Below the pieces are notes generated by a model. It was not told where the DNA came from. It saw only the letters and a program-made list of their open reading frames with translations, and searched no databases. This document shows, piece by piece, positions 33,355-42,436 of a stretch of DNA of 64,000 nucleotides (position 1 is its first letter; every line of letters starts with the position of its first letter). Location of the stretch: NCBI RefSeq assembly GCF_021168455.1, contig NZ_JAJOZR010000005.1, forward strand, positions 282,871 through 346,870. The letters are read 5' to 3'. The stretch comes from Ferranicluibacter quercicola (GTDB lineage Bacteria > Pseudomonadota > Alphaproteobacteria > Rhizobiales > Rhizobiaceae). Made by a program: the position numbers and the translations under genes.

Positions 33355-34794
33355 CTACGCCCAGCGGGCGGACGACGTCGGCTGGGGCACATAAACGAAA
33401 TCCCGATCGAACGGATAGGACGGCCGCCGGCGCCGCTCATTGGGCAGACGCTCGATATCCTGATTGATGACACCATCCGTCAACGCCATCAGGTTCGGCC
33501 GGGCGATGGGCGCAAGCTCCGGCGAGAGATAGCCGGACTTGACCACGAGCAGACGCACGCTCGCCGGGTCGATGCCGTGGCGGGTGAAGTCGGCGATATC
33601 GTGATAGGGCCGCCGGCGCGCCGCGAGAATGACCGTGATGCCGCCCACCGTAACGACTGCCTGCCGCGCCCCTGCGACGCCGGTGTCATCCAGCCGGACG
33701 ACGGTCGCGGAAACCTCGACGGAGGGGCTCGCGGGATCGAGCGCCCCGCCGATCCGCAGAGACAGGGTCGCGCCCTCGCCCGCCGCAAAGCAGGCCTCCA
33801 CGGCCGGCCGGTCGGTCAGGCCGCCGATGACGGCGCCTTGGAAATCGCGGGCGATCAGGGCCTTGAGCACATCGGCCCGGTCGCCTACGCCGCCGCCCGT
33901 CGGGTTGTCGCCGGAATCCGCGAGAATGACGGGCCGCGTTTCGCTCGCCTGAGCGATATCCAGCATCTCCTCGAGCGGCCCGGTCACGGGGCCGAAGCGG
34001 AGGGCCTCGCGGGCATCCCAGTAGGATCGCGCGATGTCGGCAGCCGTCGCTTCCGCCGCCGCCTTGTCGGTTCCGGTCACGACGGCGCAGGCGGTTCCGC
34101 GCGGCTCGTCGGCCCAGACATAGCCGACCATCAGGTTCGCGTCCCACACACCCGGCACCGCATCGTGCCGCGACAGCGCCTCGTAGAGGCTTTTGGCCGG
34201 CTCGTCTTCGGTCGAGGTGCGCTCGCCCGGCAGCAGCACCGGTACCGGCGCCCAGGCGACACCGGGCTTTTCTCCCGTCTGCAGCGTCTTCACCAGCATG
34301 GACCAGGCCCGCACCATGGTTTCGCGCGTGTCGATATGCGGCGCGGTGCGGTAGGCCGCAAAGATATCCAGCTGGTCGATGATGCGCTGGGTGACGTTAC
34401 CGTGCAGGTCGTAGCTCGCGGCCACGGGAATATCCGGGCCGACCACGCTGCGTGCCGCCGAAATCCAGTCGCCCTCCGCATCGTCCATGCCCTCGACATT
34501 CATCGCGCCATGCATGGCGAGGTAGAGCCCGTCGAGCGGCAGGGACGCCTTCAGCAGATCGAGGAATTCCGCCTTGAACCCTTCATAGGTGTCCCGCGCC
34601 AGAGGCCCGCCCGGTACGGCGCGGGCATGAAGCAGCGGCAGCAGCGCGACATCGGGGTTCGGCAGAAACGAGAACGTCTCGGCCGACAGCAGATCGGGAC
34701 CGCGCAGCACGCGAAAATCCTCCGGCCGCATCAGGACCGGGGAAGAGGTGCTGCACTCGGTATGGATGCCGCCGACGGCGATACGGAAGGTCAT
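33355..34794 (-). CDS. M81 family metallohydrolase (MlrC-like), first copy
   Basis: 479 residues of the M81/MlrC family (microcystinase C and DUF1485 relatives). Visible blocks are the N-terminal VGGIHTECSTSSPV, LDGLYLAMHGAMNVEG, the metal-binding SYDLHGNVTQR, AYRTAPHIDTRET, and in the C-terminal domain VILADSGDNPTGGG and RLLVVKSGYLSPE. Residues in the IHTE, DLHGN and PHID regions are the likely metal ligands. MlrC opens linear microcystin tetrapeptide; most relatives in soil bacteria have unknown amide substrates. Transcribed after the GH20 gene across a REPIN-like element. The second copy at 39751 differs in the N-terminal motif. Confidence 0.85.
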   Translation of the reverse strand: MTFRIAVGGIHTECSTSSPVLMRPEDFRVLRGPDLLSAETFSFLPNPDVALLPLLHARAVPGGPLARDTYEGFKAEFLDLLKASLPLDGLYLAMHGAMNVEGMDDAEGDWISAARSVVGPDIPVAASYDLHGNVTQRIIDQLDIFAAYRTAPHIDTRETMVRAWSMLVKTLQTGEKPGVAWAPVPVLLPGERTSTEDEPAKSLYEALSRHDAVPGVWDANLMVGYVWADEPRGTACAVVTGTDKAAAEATAADIARSYWDAREALRFGPVTGPLEEMLDIAQASETRPVILADSGDNPTGGGVGDRADVLKALIARDFQGAVIGGLTDRPAVEACFAAGEGATLSLRIGGALDPASPSVEVSATVVRLDDTGVAGARQAVVTVGGITVILAARRRPYHDIADFTRHGIDPASVRLLVVKSGYLSPELAPIARPNLMALTDGVINQDIERLPNERRRRPSYPFDRDFVYVPQPTSSARWA

Positions 34795-34855
34795 GATGTC
34801 TGGCCCCTGGGTGGGTTTCGGATTGGGCGGGAGAAAGAAGGAAGAAGAAAGGAAG

Positions 34856-35018
34856 GAAAACCCTCTCTGGCCTGCCGGCCATCTCCTCCACAAGGAGGGA
34901 GAGGACTCGCGGTCGGCCCATCACTTTACCCTTCAACATCTGCTGAAGGAAAGGGAGGACAGCCCCAGGTCTTCTCGCCCTTGTGGCGGAGATGCCCGGC
35001 AGGGCAGAGAGGGTTTTT
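34856..35018. repeat. REPIN-like inverted doublet, copy 1
   Basis: Two about 50-bp arms in inverted orientation, each with a CCCTCTCTG...GCCGG core and a hairpin around CTCC...CACAAGG...GAG, separated by about 60 bp. Right arm reads TTGTGGCGGAGATGCCCGGC onward; the left arm is its diverged complement. The same structure occurs at 42437-42604. Located between the GH20 and M81 genes of one operon. Confidence 0.8.
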
Positions 35019-35020
35019 TC

Positions 35021-36943
35021 CTAAAGCTTAGGGCTCAACGGCGCCAGAGCTGCAAAACGCTGCCAGTCCTTGCGCTCCCGCGGCGTCCACGCGGCTTCGG
35101 CAATCGCCGCGAGCCGGGGGAAAACCAGGTGGTTGAAATAGTCGCGGTTGAGGAAGTGCTCCGACCAGATGCAGGCCTGCACGCCGCGCATGCGGGCCTG
35201 CAGCGCGTCCGGGAAATCGCCGACCGCCTCGTATGTATAGGTGTGCTGCGGCGGCACGGTGCCGGCCCAGCTCGCGCCCGGTTCCTGGAAGGCCTCGTCC
35301 TGCACCATGTCGAGATAATAGGCCTGCCCCGGCGTCATCACCACGTCATAGCCCTGGCGTGCCAGCTCCACGCCGACCTCCGGCTTCTGCCAGGCCATCA
35401 GCAGCGTCCCCTCGGGATCGACGCCGCCGCCATGGGAGACCTCGTCCCAGCCGGCGAGACGGCGGCCGCGTGCCGCCAACATCTGCTGGATCCGCTTCAT
35501 GAAGTAGCTCTGCAGCCCGAACGTGCCCTCGACGCCCTCCTCCGCCATCAGCTTGCGCGCGAGCGGCGAGGCCATCCAGGTGTTGGAAGCCACCTCGTCG
35601 CCGCCGATATGGAGAAGCTCCGAGGGGAAGAGCGTGACCATCTCGTCGAACACCTTGCCGAGAAACACATAGGTGTCCTCGACCGCCGGGTTCAGCGCAT
35701 TGTTGGGAAAGCCCTGAACGGAGCGGTAGCTGTCGGGCGCTTCCTGCCCGTCGGCAAGCTCCGGCAGGGCGACCAGCGTCGCCGTGCTGTGGCCGGGAAT
35801 GTCGATCTCCGGCACGACCTCGACATGCAGCGCCAAGGCATGCGCGACGATCTCCTTGACGTCGTCCTGCGAGTAAAATCCGCCGACCGGCTTGGCGCCG
35901 TTGCCGAGCTGCGGCAGCATCGGCTCGTCCGGGCCGCGCAGCACACCAAGCGTCGTCAGCGTCGGATAGGCCTTGATCTCCAGCCGCCACGCTTCGTCGT
36001 CCGAGAGATGCCAGTGGAACACGTTCATCCGGTACCAGGCGAGAATGTCGATCAGCCTGATGACATCGGCGACCGGATAGAACTGCCGCGATACGTCGAG
36101 ATGGCAGCCGCGCCAGACATAGCGCGGCGCGTCCGCGATCTCGCCGGCCGCGGGAAAGCGGAACAGGGCCTTTTCCGTCCGCGTCCCGTGCAGCATCTGG
36201 GCAAGCGCCGTCAGCCCGTACTGCCGGCCGGCAGCGCCACCATACGTAAGCGTGACGACATCGCCGAAGTCCAGCCTGTAGCCCTCGGCCCCGAGATCTT
36301 CGGCCTGCCGGAACCGAAGCGCGCGCCCTTCATGGACCGGCGCGAGCGACAGCGGCACATGCCCGACGCTGAACAGGCGCCGGTAGAGCGCAATGACCGT
36401 TGTGACCGCCTTCAGATCCTCGACCCCCGTCCCCTCCGCAGGATAGAGCGCGACGGGCACGGCATCGCCAGCCGTCAAGCTGGCCGCCTTCGGCCAGGGA
36501 AGTAGGTAGAACGGTTCCGTCACCGCGCCCTTCGGCAGCAAATCCGGTGCGGGCTCGGCCGGACGTCCGCCCAGAAGCAGGTCATCCACATCGACAGGCA
36601 CATGGACACCGTCGGCGCGTGTCAGATAGGCGGACTTCGCGCCATCTGTCCGGTGCTTGGCCGGACGCCATAGACCCGACACGGTGAAGCGCCAGCAGCC
36701 GCCCGGCGCCAGCACGAAGCCTTCCGGCGGGGCGAACTGGTGGAAATTGGCGTTGCGCATGAGGAAGGTGGCATTGTCGCAGGCGGGATCGTCCATCACG
36801 CGGGTCAGCGACGTATAGGCCAGCTTGAAGCCGGAAATGGGCGCGTCCGACAGGTTGAACAGCGTGAAGACGAAGCCGCCGCAGTCTTCTCCCTCGATCG
36901 GGTGCCAGCTGTTCTCGAGCCGGAAATCATGTGCCTTTGCCAT
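35021..36943 (-). CDS. Beta-N-acetylhexosaminidase, glycoside hydrolase family 20
   Basis: 640 residues. An N-terminal beta domain (to about 165) and a GH20b-like domain (about 165-270) precede the TIM barrel, which starts at WRGCHLDVSRQFYP (residue 278). The catalytic pair is Asp449-Glu450 in LLHIGGDEV; WHLSDDEAWR and VVPEIDIPGHS are family blocks. The enzyme removes terminal GlcNAc or GalNAc by substrate-assisted catalysis. No signal peptide is visible, so it should act in the cytoplasm on imported oligosaccharides or glycosides, which fits the CUT1 importer controlled by similar sites. AAGGGA precedes the ATG. Confidence 0.9.
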   Translation of the reverse strand: MAKAHDFRLENSWHPIEGEDCGGFVFTLFNLSDAPISGFKLAYTSLTRVMDDPACDNATFLMRNANFHQFAPPEGFVLAPGGCWRFTVSGLWRPAKHRTDGAKSAYLTRADGVHVPVDVDDLLLGGRPAEPAPDLLPKGAVTEPFYLLPWPKAASLTAGDAVPVALYPAEGTGVEDLKAVTTVIALYRRLFSVGHVPLSLAPVHEGRALRFRQAEDLGAEGYRLDFGDVVTLTYGGAAGRQYGLTALAQMLHGTRTEKALFRFPAAGEIADAPRYVWRGCHLDVSRQFYPVADVIRLIDILAWYRMNVFHWHLSDDEAWRLEIKAYPTLTTLGVLRGPDEPMLPQLGNGAKPVGGFYSQDDVKEIVAHALALHVEVVPEIDIPGHSTATLVALPELADGQEAPDSYRSVQGFPNNALNPAVEDTYVFLGKVFDEMVTLFPSELLHIGGDEVASNTWMASPLARKLMAEEGVEGTFGLQSYFMKRIQQMLAARGRRLAGWDEVSHGGGVDPEGTLLMAWQKPEVGVELARQGYDVVMTPGQAYYLDMVQDEAFQEPGASWAGTVPPQHTYTYEAVGDFPDALQARMRGVQACIWSEHFLNRDYFNHLVFPRLAAIAEAAWTPRERKDWQRFAALAPLSPKL

Positions 36944-36972
36944 GGTGGTTTCCCTTCTGGACGGTCGTGATG

Positions 36973-37749
36973 TCAATAATGGTCGGATTGCGAAAACGTC
37001 CGCGCCAGCTCGGCCTGCCCGGCCGTCAGCCCGCAGTCCACCGCAAGGCACACGCCGGTGATGGCGCGCGCCTGCTCGCCGGCCAGAAAGAAGACGGCAT
37101 TGGCCACATCGTTCGCCGTCGCGATGCGACGCAGCGCGTACCAGCGCTTCACATCCTCGAAAACCTCCGGGTTGGCGCGCGCACGCGCCTCCCAGGCCTG
37201 CGTGCGCACCGTGCCCGGAGCGACCGCATTGGCGCGTATGCCGAACTTGCCGTATTCCACGGCAATCGACTGCGTCAGGTGGATCAGCCCGGCCTTGGCC
37301 GCACTGTAGGCGGGGTGGCCGAACACGGCGAGGCCGTTGACGGAGGCGATATTGACCACCGCGCCCTGCGTCGCCTTCAGCGCTGCTTCCAGCGCGCGGA
37401 ACACCAGGAACGGCGCTTCCAGATTAAGGGCCGCATCGGCCCGCCAGATGGCGCCATCCGTATCGTGCAGGCTGACGGCGCGCGCAGCCCCCGCATTGTT
37501 GACCAGCGTGCGCACGAGGCCGAGGCCGGCCGTGGCCTGCGCCATCGACCGGATGCTTGCCTCGTCGGTGACGTCGCAGACGATCGTCGCGAAGCGGTCG
37601 GAGGAGCCGAGGGCGCCCGCAGCCGCGTCGAGCGCCGTCGCATCGATATCGACCAGAACGACGACATCATGGCTTTCGGACAGGCGGGCGGCGATCGCAC
37701 GGCCGATATCGCCGGCCGCGCCCGTGACGACGGCAACCGAGCGGGTCAT
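36973..37749 (-). CDS. SDR family oxidoreductase
   Basis: 258-residue classical short-chain dehydrogenase. Cofactor motif TGAAGDIG at residues 9-16, Asp at the end of beta-2 (VLVDID) favouring NAD, NNAG, and the catalytic Ser...Tyr-x-x-x-Lys in NIASVNGLAVFGHPAYSAAKAG. C-terminal LAVDCGLTAGQ is typical. It lies between the RpiR gene (40 bp) and GH20 (29 bp) in one operon, so it probably oxidises a sugar or hydroxy acid freed in this pathway. Substrate not known. Confidence 0.88.
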   Translation of the reverse strand: MTRSVAVVTGAAGDIGRAIAARLSESHDVVVLVDIDATALDAAAGALGSSDRFATIVCDVTDEASIRSMAQATAGLGLVRTLVNNAGAARAVSLHDTDGAIWRADAALNLEAPFLVFRALEAALKATQGAVVNIASVNGLAVFGHPAYSAAKAGLIHLTQSIAVEYGKFGIRANAVAPGTVRTQAWEARARANPEVFEDVKRWYALRRIATANDVANAVFFLAGEQARAITGVCLAVDCGLTAGQAELARTFSQSDHY

Positions 37750-37789
37750 CGGCGGCCCTCTCTCACGTGGGCAGAGGTGCACGGCATGG

Positions 37790-38653
37790 TCAGTCTCCGA
37801 GGATCTGGCGGTCGTCACCGTCGCGGTGTTCGACCAGCTGTTGCTTGATATGGCGCAGCGTCACGGTGGAAAGCTTGCGGTTGCGATAGGCGACGAGGCT
37901 CGCGATCACATCGACGACGGCCAGGAAGGCGAAACGGGTGGAGGTGGGGCGGAAAATGTTGGCCCCCTCCGGCAGGTCGATGCCGACGACCAGTTCGGCC
38001 GCGCGCGCCACCGGGCTGTCCGATTGCGTGAGCGCGATGGTGGTGATGCCGTTTTCGCGGGCAAGCGCAAAGCAGCGCGCGAGGTCCTGATTGCGGCCGG
38101 AGAAGGACGAGCCGACGATGACATCGTTGGTGCGCGCGGCGGCCGTCAGCATCAGCTGCATATTGTGATCGTTGCTGGCCGTCACCCGGGAGCCGAGGCG
38201 GAACAGCCGGTTCTGCATCTCGGTGGCGATCATCGAGGAATTGCCGCCGGAGCCGAACGTATAGACCATCTCGGCGCGGGATATGCGGTCGGCCACCTTG
38301 TCCAGCAGCGCGGGATCGAGCGCGCGATGCATCATGAACAGCGCGTTCTGCGCCTTGGTGATCACATCCTCCGCCACATCCTTCGGCTCGGTGCTCTTGG
38401 CCTCGGGATTGAGGTAGCGCACGCCGATGAAGGCGGTCTTCGCGAGGTTCACCTTGAAATCGGAAAAGCTCTGGCAGCCGACATTGCGGCAGAAGCGGGT
38501 AACGGTCGGCGGCGACACTTCCGCCCGTTCGGCAAGCTCGATGATGGAGGCGTTGACCGCAAACTCGAAGTCGCCGAGGAGAATATCGGCAATCCGCTGC
38601 TCGGATGGCGAAAACTGTGCCCGGCCTTCCTGGATCGTCGTGAAGATATCCAT
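37790..38653 (-). CDS. MurR/RpiR family transcriptional regulator
   Basis: 287 residues. N-terminal HTH_6 domain (residues 1-77: FSPSEQRIADILLGDF, ELAERAEVSPPTVTRFCRNVGCQSFSDFKVNL) and a C-terminal SIS domain (about 110-240: VYTFGSGGNSSMIATEMQNRLFRLG, DVIVGSSFSGRNQDLARCFALARENGITTIALTQSDSPVARAAELVV), which binds a phosphosugar ligand. GGGGAGG precedes the ATG. It is second in the RidA-led operon. Similar A/T-rich elements in front of this operon, the divergent one and the CUT1 operon make it the likely common regulator. A TTG 15 bp upstream is possible but less likely. Confidence 0.9.
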   Translation of the reverse strand: MDIFTTIQEGRAQFSPSEQRIADILLGDFEFAVNASIIELAERAEVSPPTVTRFCRNVGCQSFSDFKVNLAKTAFIGVRYLNPEAKSTEPKDVAEDVITKAQNALFMMHRALDPALLDKVADRISRAEMVYTFGSGGNSSMIATEMQNRLFRLGSRVTASNDHNMQLMLTAAARTNDVIVGSSFSGRNQDLARCFALARENGITTIALTQSDSPVARAAELVVGIDLPEGANIFRPTSTRFAFLAVVDVIASLVAYRNRKLSTVTLRHIKQQLVEHRDGDDRQILGD

Positions 38654-38698
38654 CCCGCCTCCCCTCAAGCCCTTCGACGCGACCGGTACCGCGGTCCG

Positions 38699-39085
38699 TC
38701 AGACCGGCGCCTTGTAGGCGATGCAGTCGATCTCGACCTTGCAATCCACCATCATGGATGCCTGAACGCAGGCCCGCGCCGGCGGATGCTCGCCGAACGT
38801 GGACTGGTAGATCCTGTTGAACGTCCAGAAGTCGCGCGGATCGTCCAGCCAGACGCCGCAGCGCACGACATGCTCGACGCCGTAGCCGGCTTCGTCCAGA
38901 ATGGCGAGCACATTGGCGATGGTCTTGTGGGTCTGCTCGACGATGCCGCCCGGAATGATCTCGCCGTCTTCCATGGCCACCTGGCCGGAGACGTGCAGCC
39001 AGCCGGCGGCCTCCACGGCGCGGGCGAAAGGCAGTCTCTGGCCACCGGCACCGGCTTTTTCAGCGCCATATCGCTTGATGGTCAT
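38699..39085 (-). CDS. RidA (YjgF/YER057c/UK114) family protein
   Basis: 128 residues with RidA fold: YGAEKAGAGGQRLPFARAVEAAGWLHVSGQVAMEDGEI, GGIVEQTHKTIANVLAILDEAGYGVEHVVRCGVWL, FNRIYQSTFGEHPPARACVQ (the catalytic Arg lies in PPARACV). RidA enzymes hydrolyse reactive enamine/imine intermediates, such as 2-aminoacrylate released by PLP-dependent serine/threonine dehydratases. The divergent operon encodes such a PLP enzyme (41333), which gives a plausible functional pairing. It heads the operon, with an AAATTATTTTC element 14-25 bp upstream of its start. Confidence 0.88.
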   Translation of the reverse strand: MTIKRYGAEKAGAGGQRLPFARAVEAAGWLHVSGQVAMEDGEIIPGGIVEQTHKTIANVLAILDEAGYGVEHVVRCGVWLDDPRDFWTFNRIYQSTFGEHPPARACVQASMMVDCKVEIDCIAYKAPV

Positions 39086-39099
39086 CGCGGCCCTCGTGC

Positions 39100-39110
39100 A
39101 AATTATTTTC
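39100..39110. promoter_or_regulatory. Putative RpiR binding site A
   Basis: AAATTATTTTC, identical (on the other strand) to site B at 39171-39181, placed just upstream of the leftward RidA-RpiR operon. The two 11-mers face each other in the 113-bp divergent gap. Confidence 0.5.
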
Positions 39111-39170
39111 GTCGATGATTGACAATGGACCATAGAAAACGGAACTTGACCAGAGTTTTCGCGCTTCCAT

Positions 39171-39181
39171 GAAAATAATTT
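39171..39181. promoter_or_regulatory. Putative RpiR binding site B
   Basis: GAAAATAATTT, the exact reverse complement of site A, 18 bp upstream of the rightward NTF2-like/M81 operon start codon. Confidence 0.5.
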
Positions 39182-39198
39182 AGACCGAAGGCCCTCTT

Positions 39199-39681
39199 AT
39201 GCGTGATCCTCATGCCAATCCCTTTCCCACGAGCGATGTGGCCCGCCATTCCATCTGGGAGATGCTGGTTCCCCGCGATATCGACGCCTTTCTCGCTGCG
39301 GACTGGTCGATGGTCTCGGGCGATTTCGTCGAGGACGGCTTTCTCGCCATCAGCGGCAACCACAAGCCGAACCCGGACGACTGGAGCCTCGCCTTCCCGT
39401 CGCTCGCCGCCTACCGCGACGAATGGCTGAAGCAGGCCCGCGACTTCCAGGGCCAGACCTATGGCGAAGACCCGCGGCAGGCGATCTTCGCGACGACGAC
39501 GCTGGAACAGATCGAGGTCGAAGGCGAAACCGCGCTTGCCCGCAAGAAATTCCAGGGCGGCATCCGCAAGACCGATGGCAGCCTCGACGTGATGCAGTGG
39601 CAGACGCTCTATACCTGCCGCCTGCATGAGGGCCGCTGGAAGATCTGCGGTTTCACCGGTTACCTGCCGAACCCGGCCTGA
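39199..39681 (+). CDS. NTF2-like/SnoaL-type protein of unknown function
   Basis: 160 residues, unrecognised beyond a likely NTF2-like cone fold: an N-terminal helix region IWEMLVPRDIDAFLAADWSMVSGDFVEDGFLAISGN, a central FPSLAAYRDEWLKQARDFQGQT, then alternating strands ending VMQWQTLYTCRLHEGRWKICGFTGYLP. The last block is what SnoaL-like proteins show. No signal peptide. It leads the operon with the second M81 hydrolase and the PLP enzyme. It may be a small isomerase, cyclase or binding protein for the pathway; there is no direct evidence. Confidence 0.75.
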   Translation: MRDPHANPFPTSDVARHSIWEMLVPRDIDAFLAADWSMVSGDFVEDGFLAISGNHKPNPDDWSLAFPSLAAYRDEWLKQARDFQGQTYGEDPRQAIFATTTLEQIEVEGETALARKKFQGGIRKTDGSLDVMQWQTLYTCRLHEGRWKICGFTGYLPNPA

Positions 39682-39750
39682 GCGACAACCGATCCGGGCG
39701 GTGCGCAGATCCCGCACCCTGCCCTGCCAACCTGCGGAAGGCCTAGCCCG

Positions 39751-41235
39751 TTGCGTCTCTTTACCGCCGCCCTCGCCACGGAAACCAATACCTTCGCGCC
39801 GATCTGCATCGACCGCCGCGCCTTCGAGGCGTCTCTTTACGCAGCGCCAGGCGAGCATCCGGAAACCCCGACGCTCTGCACCGCCCCCATCACCGTGGGA
39901 CGAAAGGTCTGTGCGGAGAAGGGCTGGACGCTGATCGAAGGCACCGCCGCCTGGGCGGACCCCGCCGGCCTCGTCAACCGGCAGGCCTATGAGAGCCTGC
40001 GCGACGAGATCCTCGACCAGTTGAGGGCCGCTATGCCCGTCGATGGTGTGGTCATGGGCCTGCACGGCGCCATGGTGGCCGACGGCTATCTCGATCCGGA
40101 GGGCGATCTTCTGACGCGCATCCGCGCGATCGTCGGCCCGGATGTCCTCGTCTGCGCCGAAATCGATCCCCATAGCCACCTCACCGCAAAACGCGTCGCG
40201 GCCGTCGATTTCTTCGTCGTCTTCAAGGAGTTTCCCCACACCGACTTCGTCGCCCGCGCCGAAGACCTCTGGCGGATCGCGGTGGACACGCTGGAGGGCC
40301 GCGTGAAGCCGGTCATGTCCGTGTTCGACTGCCGGATGATCGATGTCTTCCCGACCTCGCGGGAGCCGATGCGCTCTTTCGTGGACCGGCTGATGCGGAT
40401 GGAGGCGGACGATCCCGAGATCTTGTCGCTCTCCGTCATCCATGGCTTCATGGCCGGCGACGTGCCGGAGATGGGCACGAAAACCATCGCCATCACCGAC
40501 GGACAGCTTGAAAAGGGCGAGCGGCTGGCGCGCGACCTCGGTCTCGAGCTGTTTTCCCGGCGCGGAACCTTCATGATGCCGCAGATCGACGAGGGGGAAG
40601 CGATCGACCGGGCGCTCGCCAACCCGCGCGGCCCCGTGGTGATTGCCGATATGTGGGACAATCCGGGCGGCGGCACGGCGGGAGACGCGACGGTGATCCT
40701 TGCGGCGCTTCTCGCGCGTGGCGTAGAAAACGTCGCCCTCGGCATGATCTGGGATCCGATCGCCGTGCAGATCTGCCTTGCCGCCGGCACAGGCGCCGAA
40801 ATCCCGCTCCGCTTCGGCGCGAAATCCGCGCCCGGCACCGGGAGCCCGATCGACGGGCTGGTGACCGTCAGGCGGGTCGTGCGCAATGCCGAAATGCGCT
40901 TCGGCGAGAGCGTCGCGCCCTTCGGCGACGCGGCGCATATCCACCTCGACGGCATCGACATCATCCTGAGCTCGGTGCGCGTCCAGAGCTACGACCCGTC
41001 GCTCTTCACCGCGCTCGGCATCGACCCGACGACGAAGCATCTGCTGGTGATCAAATCCACCAACCATTTCTATGCCGCCTTCTCGAAGATCGCCTCCGAG
41101 ATCCTCTACTGCTCGGCCGGCTCGCCCTACCCGAACGACCCGGCAAACACGCCTTATCGCCGCGCGCCGCGCGCGATCTGGCCGATCGTCGAGGACCCGC
41201 ATGGGCTTGCCCCGTTGGGCTTGGATGCAGGATAG
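39751..41235 (+). CDS. M81 family metallohydrolase (MlrC-like), second copy, TTG start
   Basis: 494 residues. Starts at TTG behind GGAAGG, opening MRLFTAALATETNTFAPI; the TETNTF form replaces the HE-containing motif of other members, including copy 1 (IHTE). Other blocks are VDGVVMGLHGAMVADG, CAEIDPHSHLTAKR, FKEFPHTDF, VIADMWDNPGGGTAGDA and LLVIKSTNHFYAAFSKIA. Expected to cut an amide or peptide-like bond with a metal. No close ATG in frame gives a full N-terminus, which supports TTG. Cotranscribed with the NTF2-like gene and the PLP enzyme at 41333. Confidence 0.83.
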   Translation: MRLFTAALATETNTFAPICIDRRAFEASLYAAPGEHPETPTLCTAPITVGRKVCAEKGWTLIEGTAAWADPAGLVNRQAYESLRDEILDQLRAAMPVDGVVMGLHGAMVADGYLDPEGDLLTRIRAIVGPDVLVCAEIDPHSHLTAKRVAAVDFFVVFKEFPHTDFVARAEDLWRIAVDTLEGRVKPVMSVFDCRMIDVFPTSREPMRSFVDRLMRMEADDPEILSLSVIHGFMAGDVPEMGTKTIAITDGQLEKGERLARDLGLELFSRRGTFMMPQIDEGEAIDRALANPRGPVVIADMWDNPGGGTAGDATVILAALLARGVENVALGMIWDPIAVQICLAAGTGAEIPLRFGAKSAPGTGSPIDGLVTVRRVVRNAEMRFGESVAPFGDAAHIHLDGIDIILSSVRVQSYDPSLFTALGIDPTTKHLLVIKSTNHFYAAFSKIASEILYCSAGSPYPNDPANTPYRRAPRAIWPIVEDPHGLAPLGLDAG

Positions 41236-41332
41236 GGCGGCATTTGCCGATCCGAGAGCCCGTTGCGCAAACCGCGGGCAACCGGCAGAAGACGACGCAT
41301 CATCGAACATGAGACAACCGGGAGAGACGCCG

Positions 41333-42424
41333 ATGACCACCCCGCCCCGGCCGCAGGTCGGCCAGTCCATCCTGTCGCTATCGACGCCGCTGCCCCTTAT
41401 CGACGAGGTGCGGCTTGCCGCAAACATCGCCCGTGTGCAGGCCTATCTCGACAGCCACGGCCTCGCCTTCCGACCGCACATCAAGACCCACAAGATCCCG
41501 GCCATCGCCAAGGCGCAGGAAGCCGCCGGCGCGCGCGGCATCAACTGCCAGAAGATCACCGAAGCCGAGGTTTTCGCGGACGCCGGCTTTGAGGATATCC
41601 TGATCACCTTCAACATTCTCGGACCCGAGAAACGCGACCGGCTGAAGGCGCTCAACGACCGGATCGCTAGCCTCAAGGTGGTGGCCGACAGCATGGTAAC
41701 GGTCGATGGCCTCTCCGCCCGGTTTGCCGGCGCAAAGCCGCTTGCCGTGCTCGTCGAATGCGACACCGGCGCCGGACGCTGCGGCGTGCAGGACCCGGCG
41801 GCCGCGGTCGCCCTGGCGCAGGCGATCGCCTCTGCCGACGGCCTCACCTTTGCCGGCCTGCTGACCTACCCCAAGGCCCATGACGAAGCGACCGTGGAGG
41901 CCTTCTTCGCAAGCGCGATCGCCAGCCTGAAGGCCCTCGGCATCCCCTGCCCGATCGTCAGCCACGGGGGAACGCCGAGCCTCTTCTCCGCCCACCATGT
42001 TTCGTCCGCCACCGAACATCGCGCCGGCACCTATGTCTACAACGACCGCGCGATGGCCCGCTCCGGCCACTGCACGCTCGACGACTGCGCCATGCAGGTG
42101 CTGGCCACCGTCGTCGCCCGCCCGACGCCCGGCCGCGCGGTCCTCGATGCCGGCTCCAAGGCGCTGACCTCGGATCTGCTCGGTTTTTCGGACTACGGCC
42201 TGATCGTGGACTACCCGGACGCGGTCATCACCGGCCTGTCGGAAGAGCATGGCGTCGTGGACCTGTCACGCGTGACCGGCCCCCGGCCCGAGATCGGCGA
42301 CAAGGTGCGGATCGTGCCGAACCACACCTGCGTGGTGTCGAACCTGTTCGACGTCATGACGTTTCATCGCGACGGCGTGGTGACGCGCGTCGAGGATGTT
42401 GCGGCGCGCGGGCTGGTGTGGTGA
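41333..42424 (+). CDS. D-threonine aldolase/D-serine dehydratase-like PLP enzyme (alanine racemase N-terminal fold)
   Basis: 363 residues of fold-type III PLP enzymes. The PLP lysine is Lys51 in FRPHIKTHKIPA; SHGGTPSLFSAHHVSSATEHRAGTYVYND is the phosphate-binding region and VPNHTCVVSNLFD near the end holds the His and Cys that bind a divalent metal in D-threonine aldolase and eukaryotic-type D-serine dehydratase. It should cleave or dehydrate a D-beta-hydroxy amino acid. GGGAGAG precedes the ATG. Last in the rightward operon; a REPIN-like element follows. D-serine dehydratase action would yield aminoacrylate, the RidA substrate. Confidence 0.85.
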   Translation: MTTPPRPQVGQSILSLSTPLPLIDEVRLAANIARVQAYLDSHGLAFRPHIKTHKIPAIAKAQEAAGARGINCQKITEAEVFADAGFEDILITFNILGPEKRDRLKALNDRIASLKVVADSMVTVDGLSARFAGAKPLAVLVECDTGAGRCGVQDPAAAVALAQAIASADGLTFAGLLTYPKAHDEATVEAFFASAIASLKALGIPCPIVSHGGTPSLFSAHHVSSATEHRAGTYVYNDRAMARSGHCTLDDCAMQVLATVVARPTPGRAVLDAGSKALTSDLLGFSDYGLIVDYPDAVITGLSEEHGVVDLSRVTGPRPEIGDKVRIVPNHTCVVSNLFDVMTFHRDGVVTRVEDVAARGLVW

Positions 42425-42436
42425 GGGGTTAAGCAA

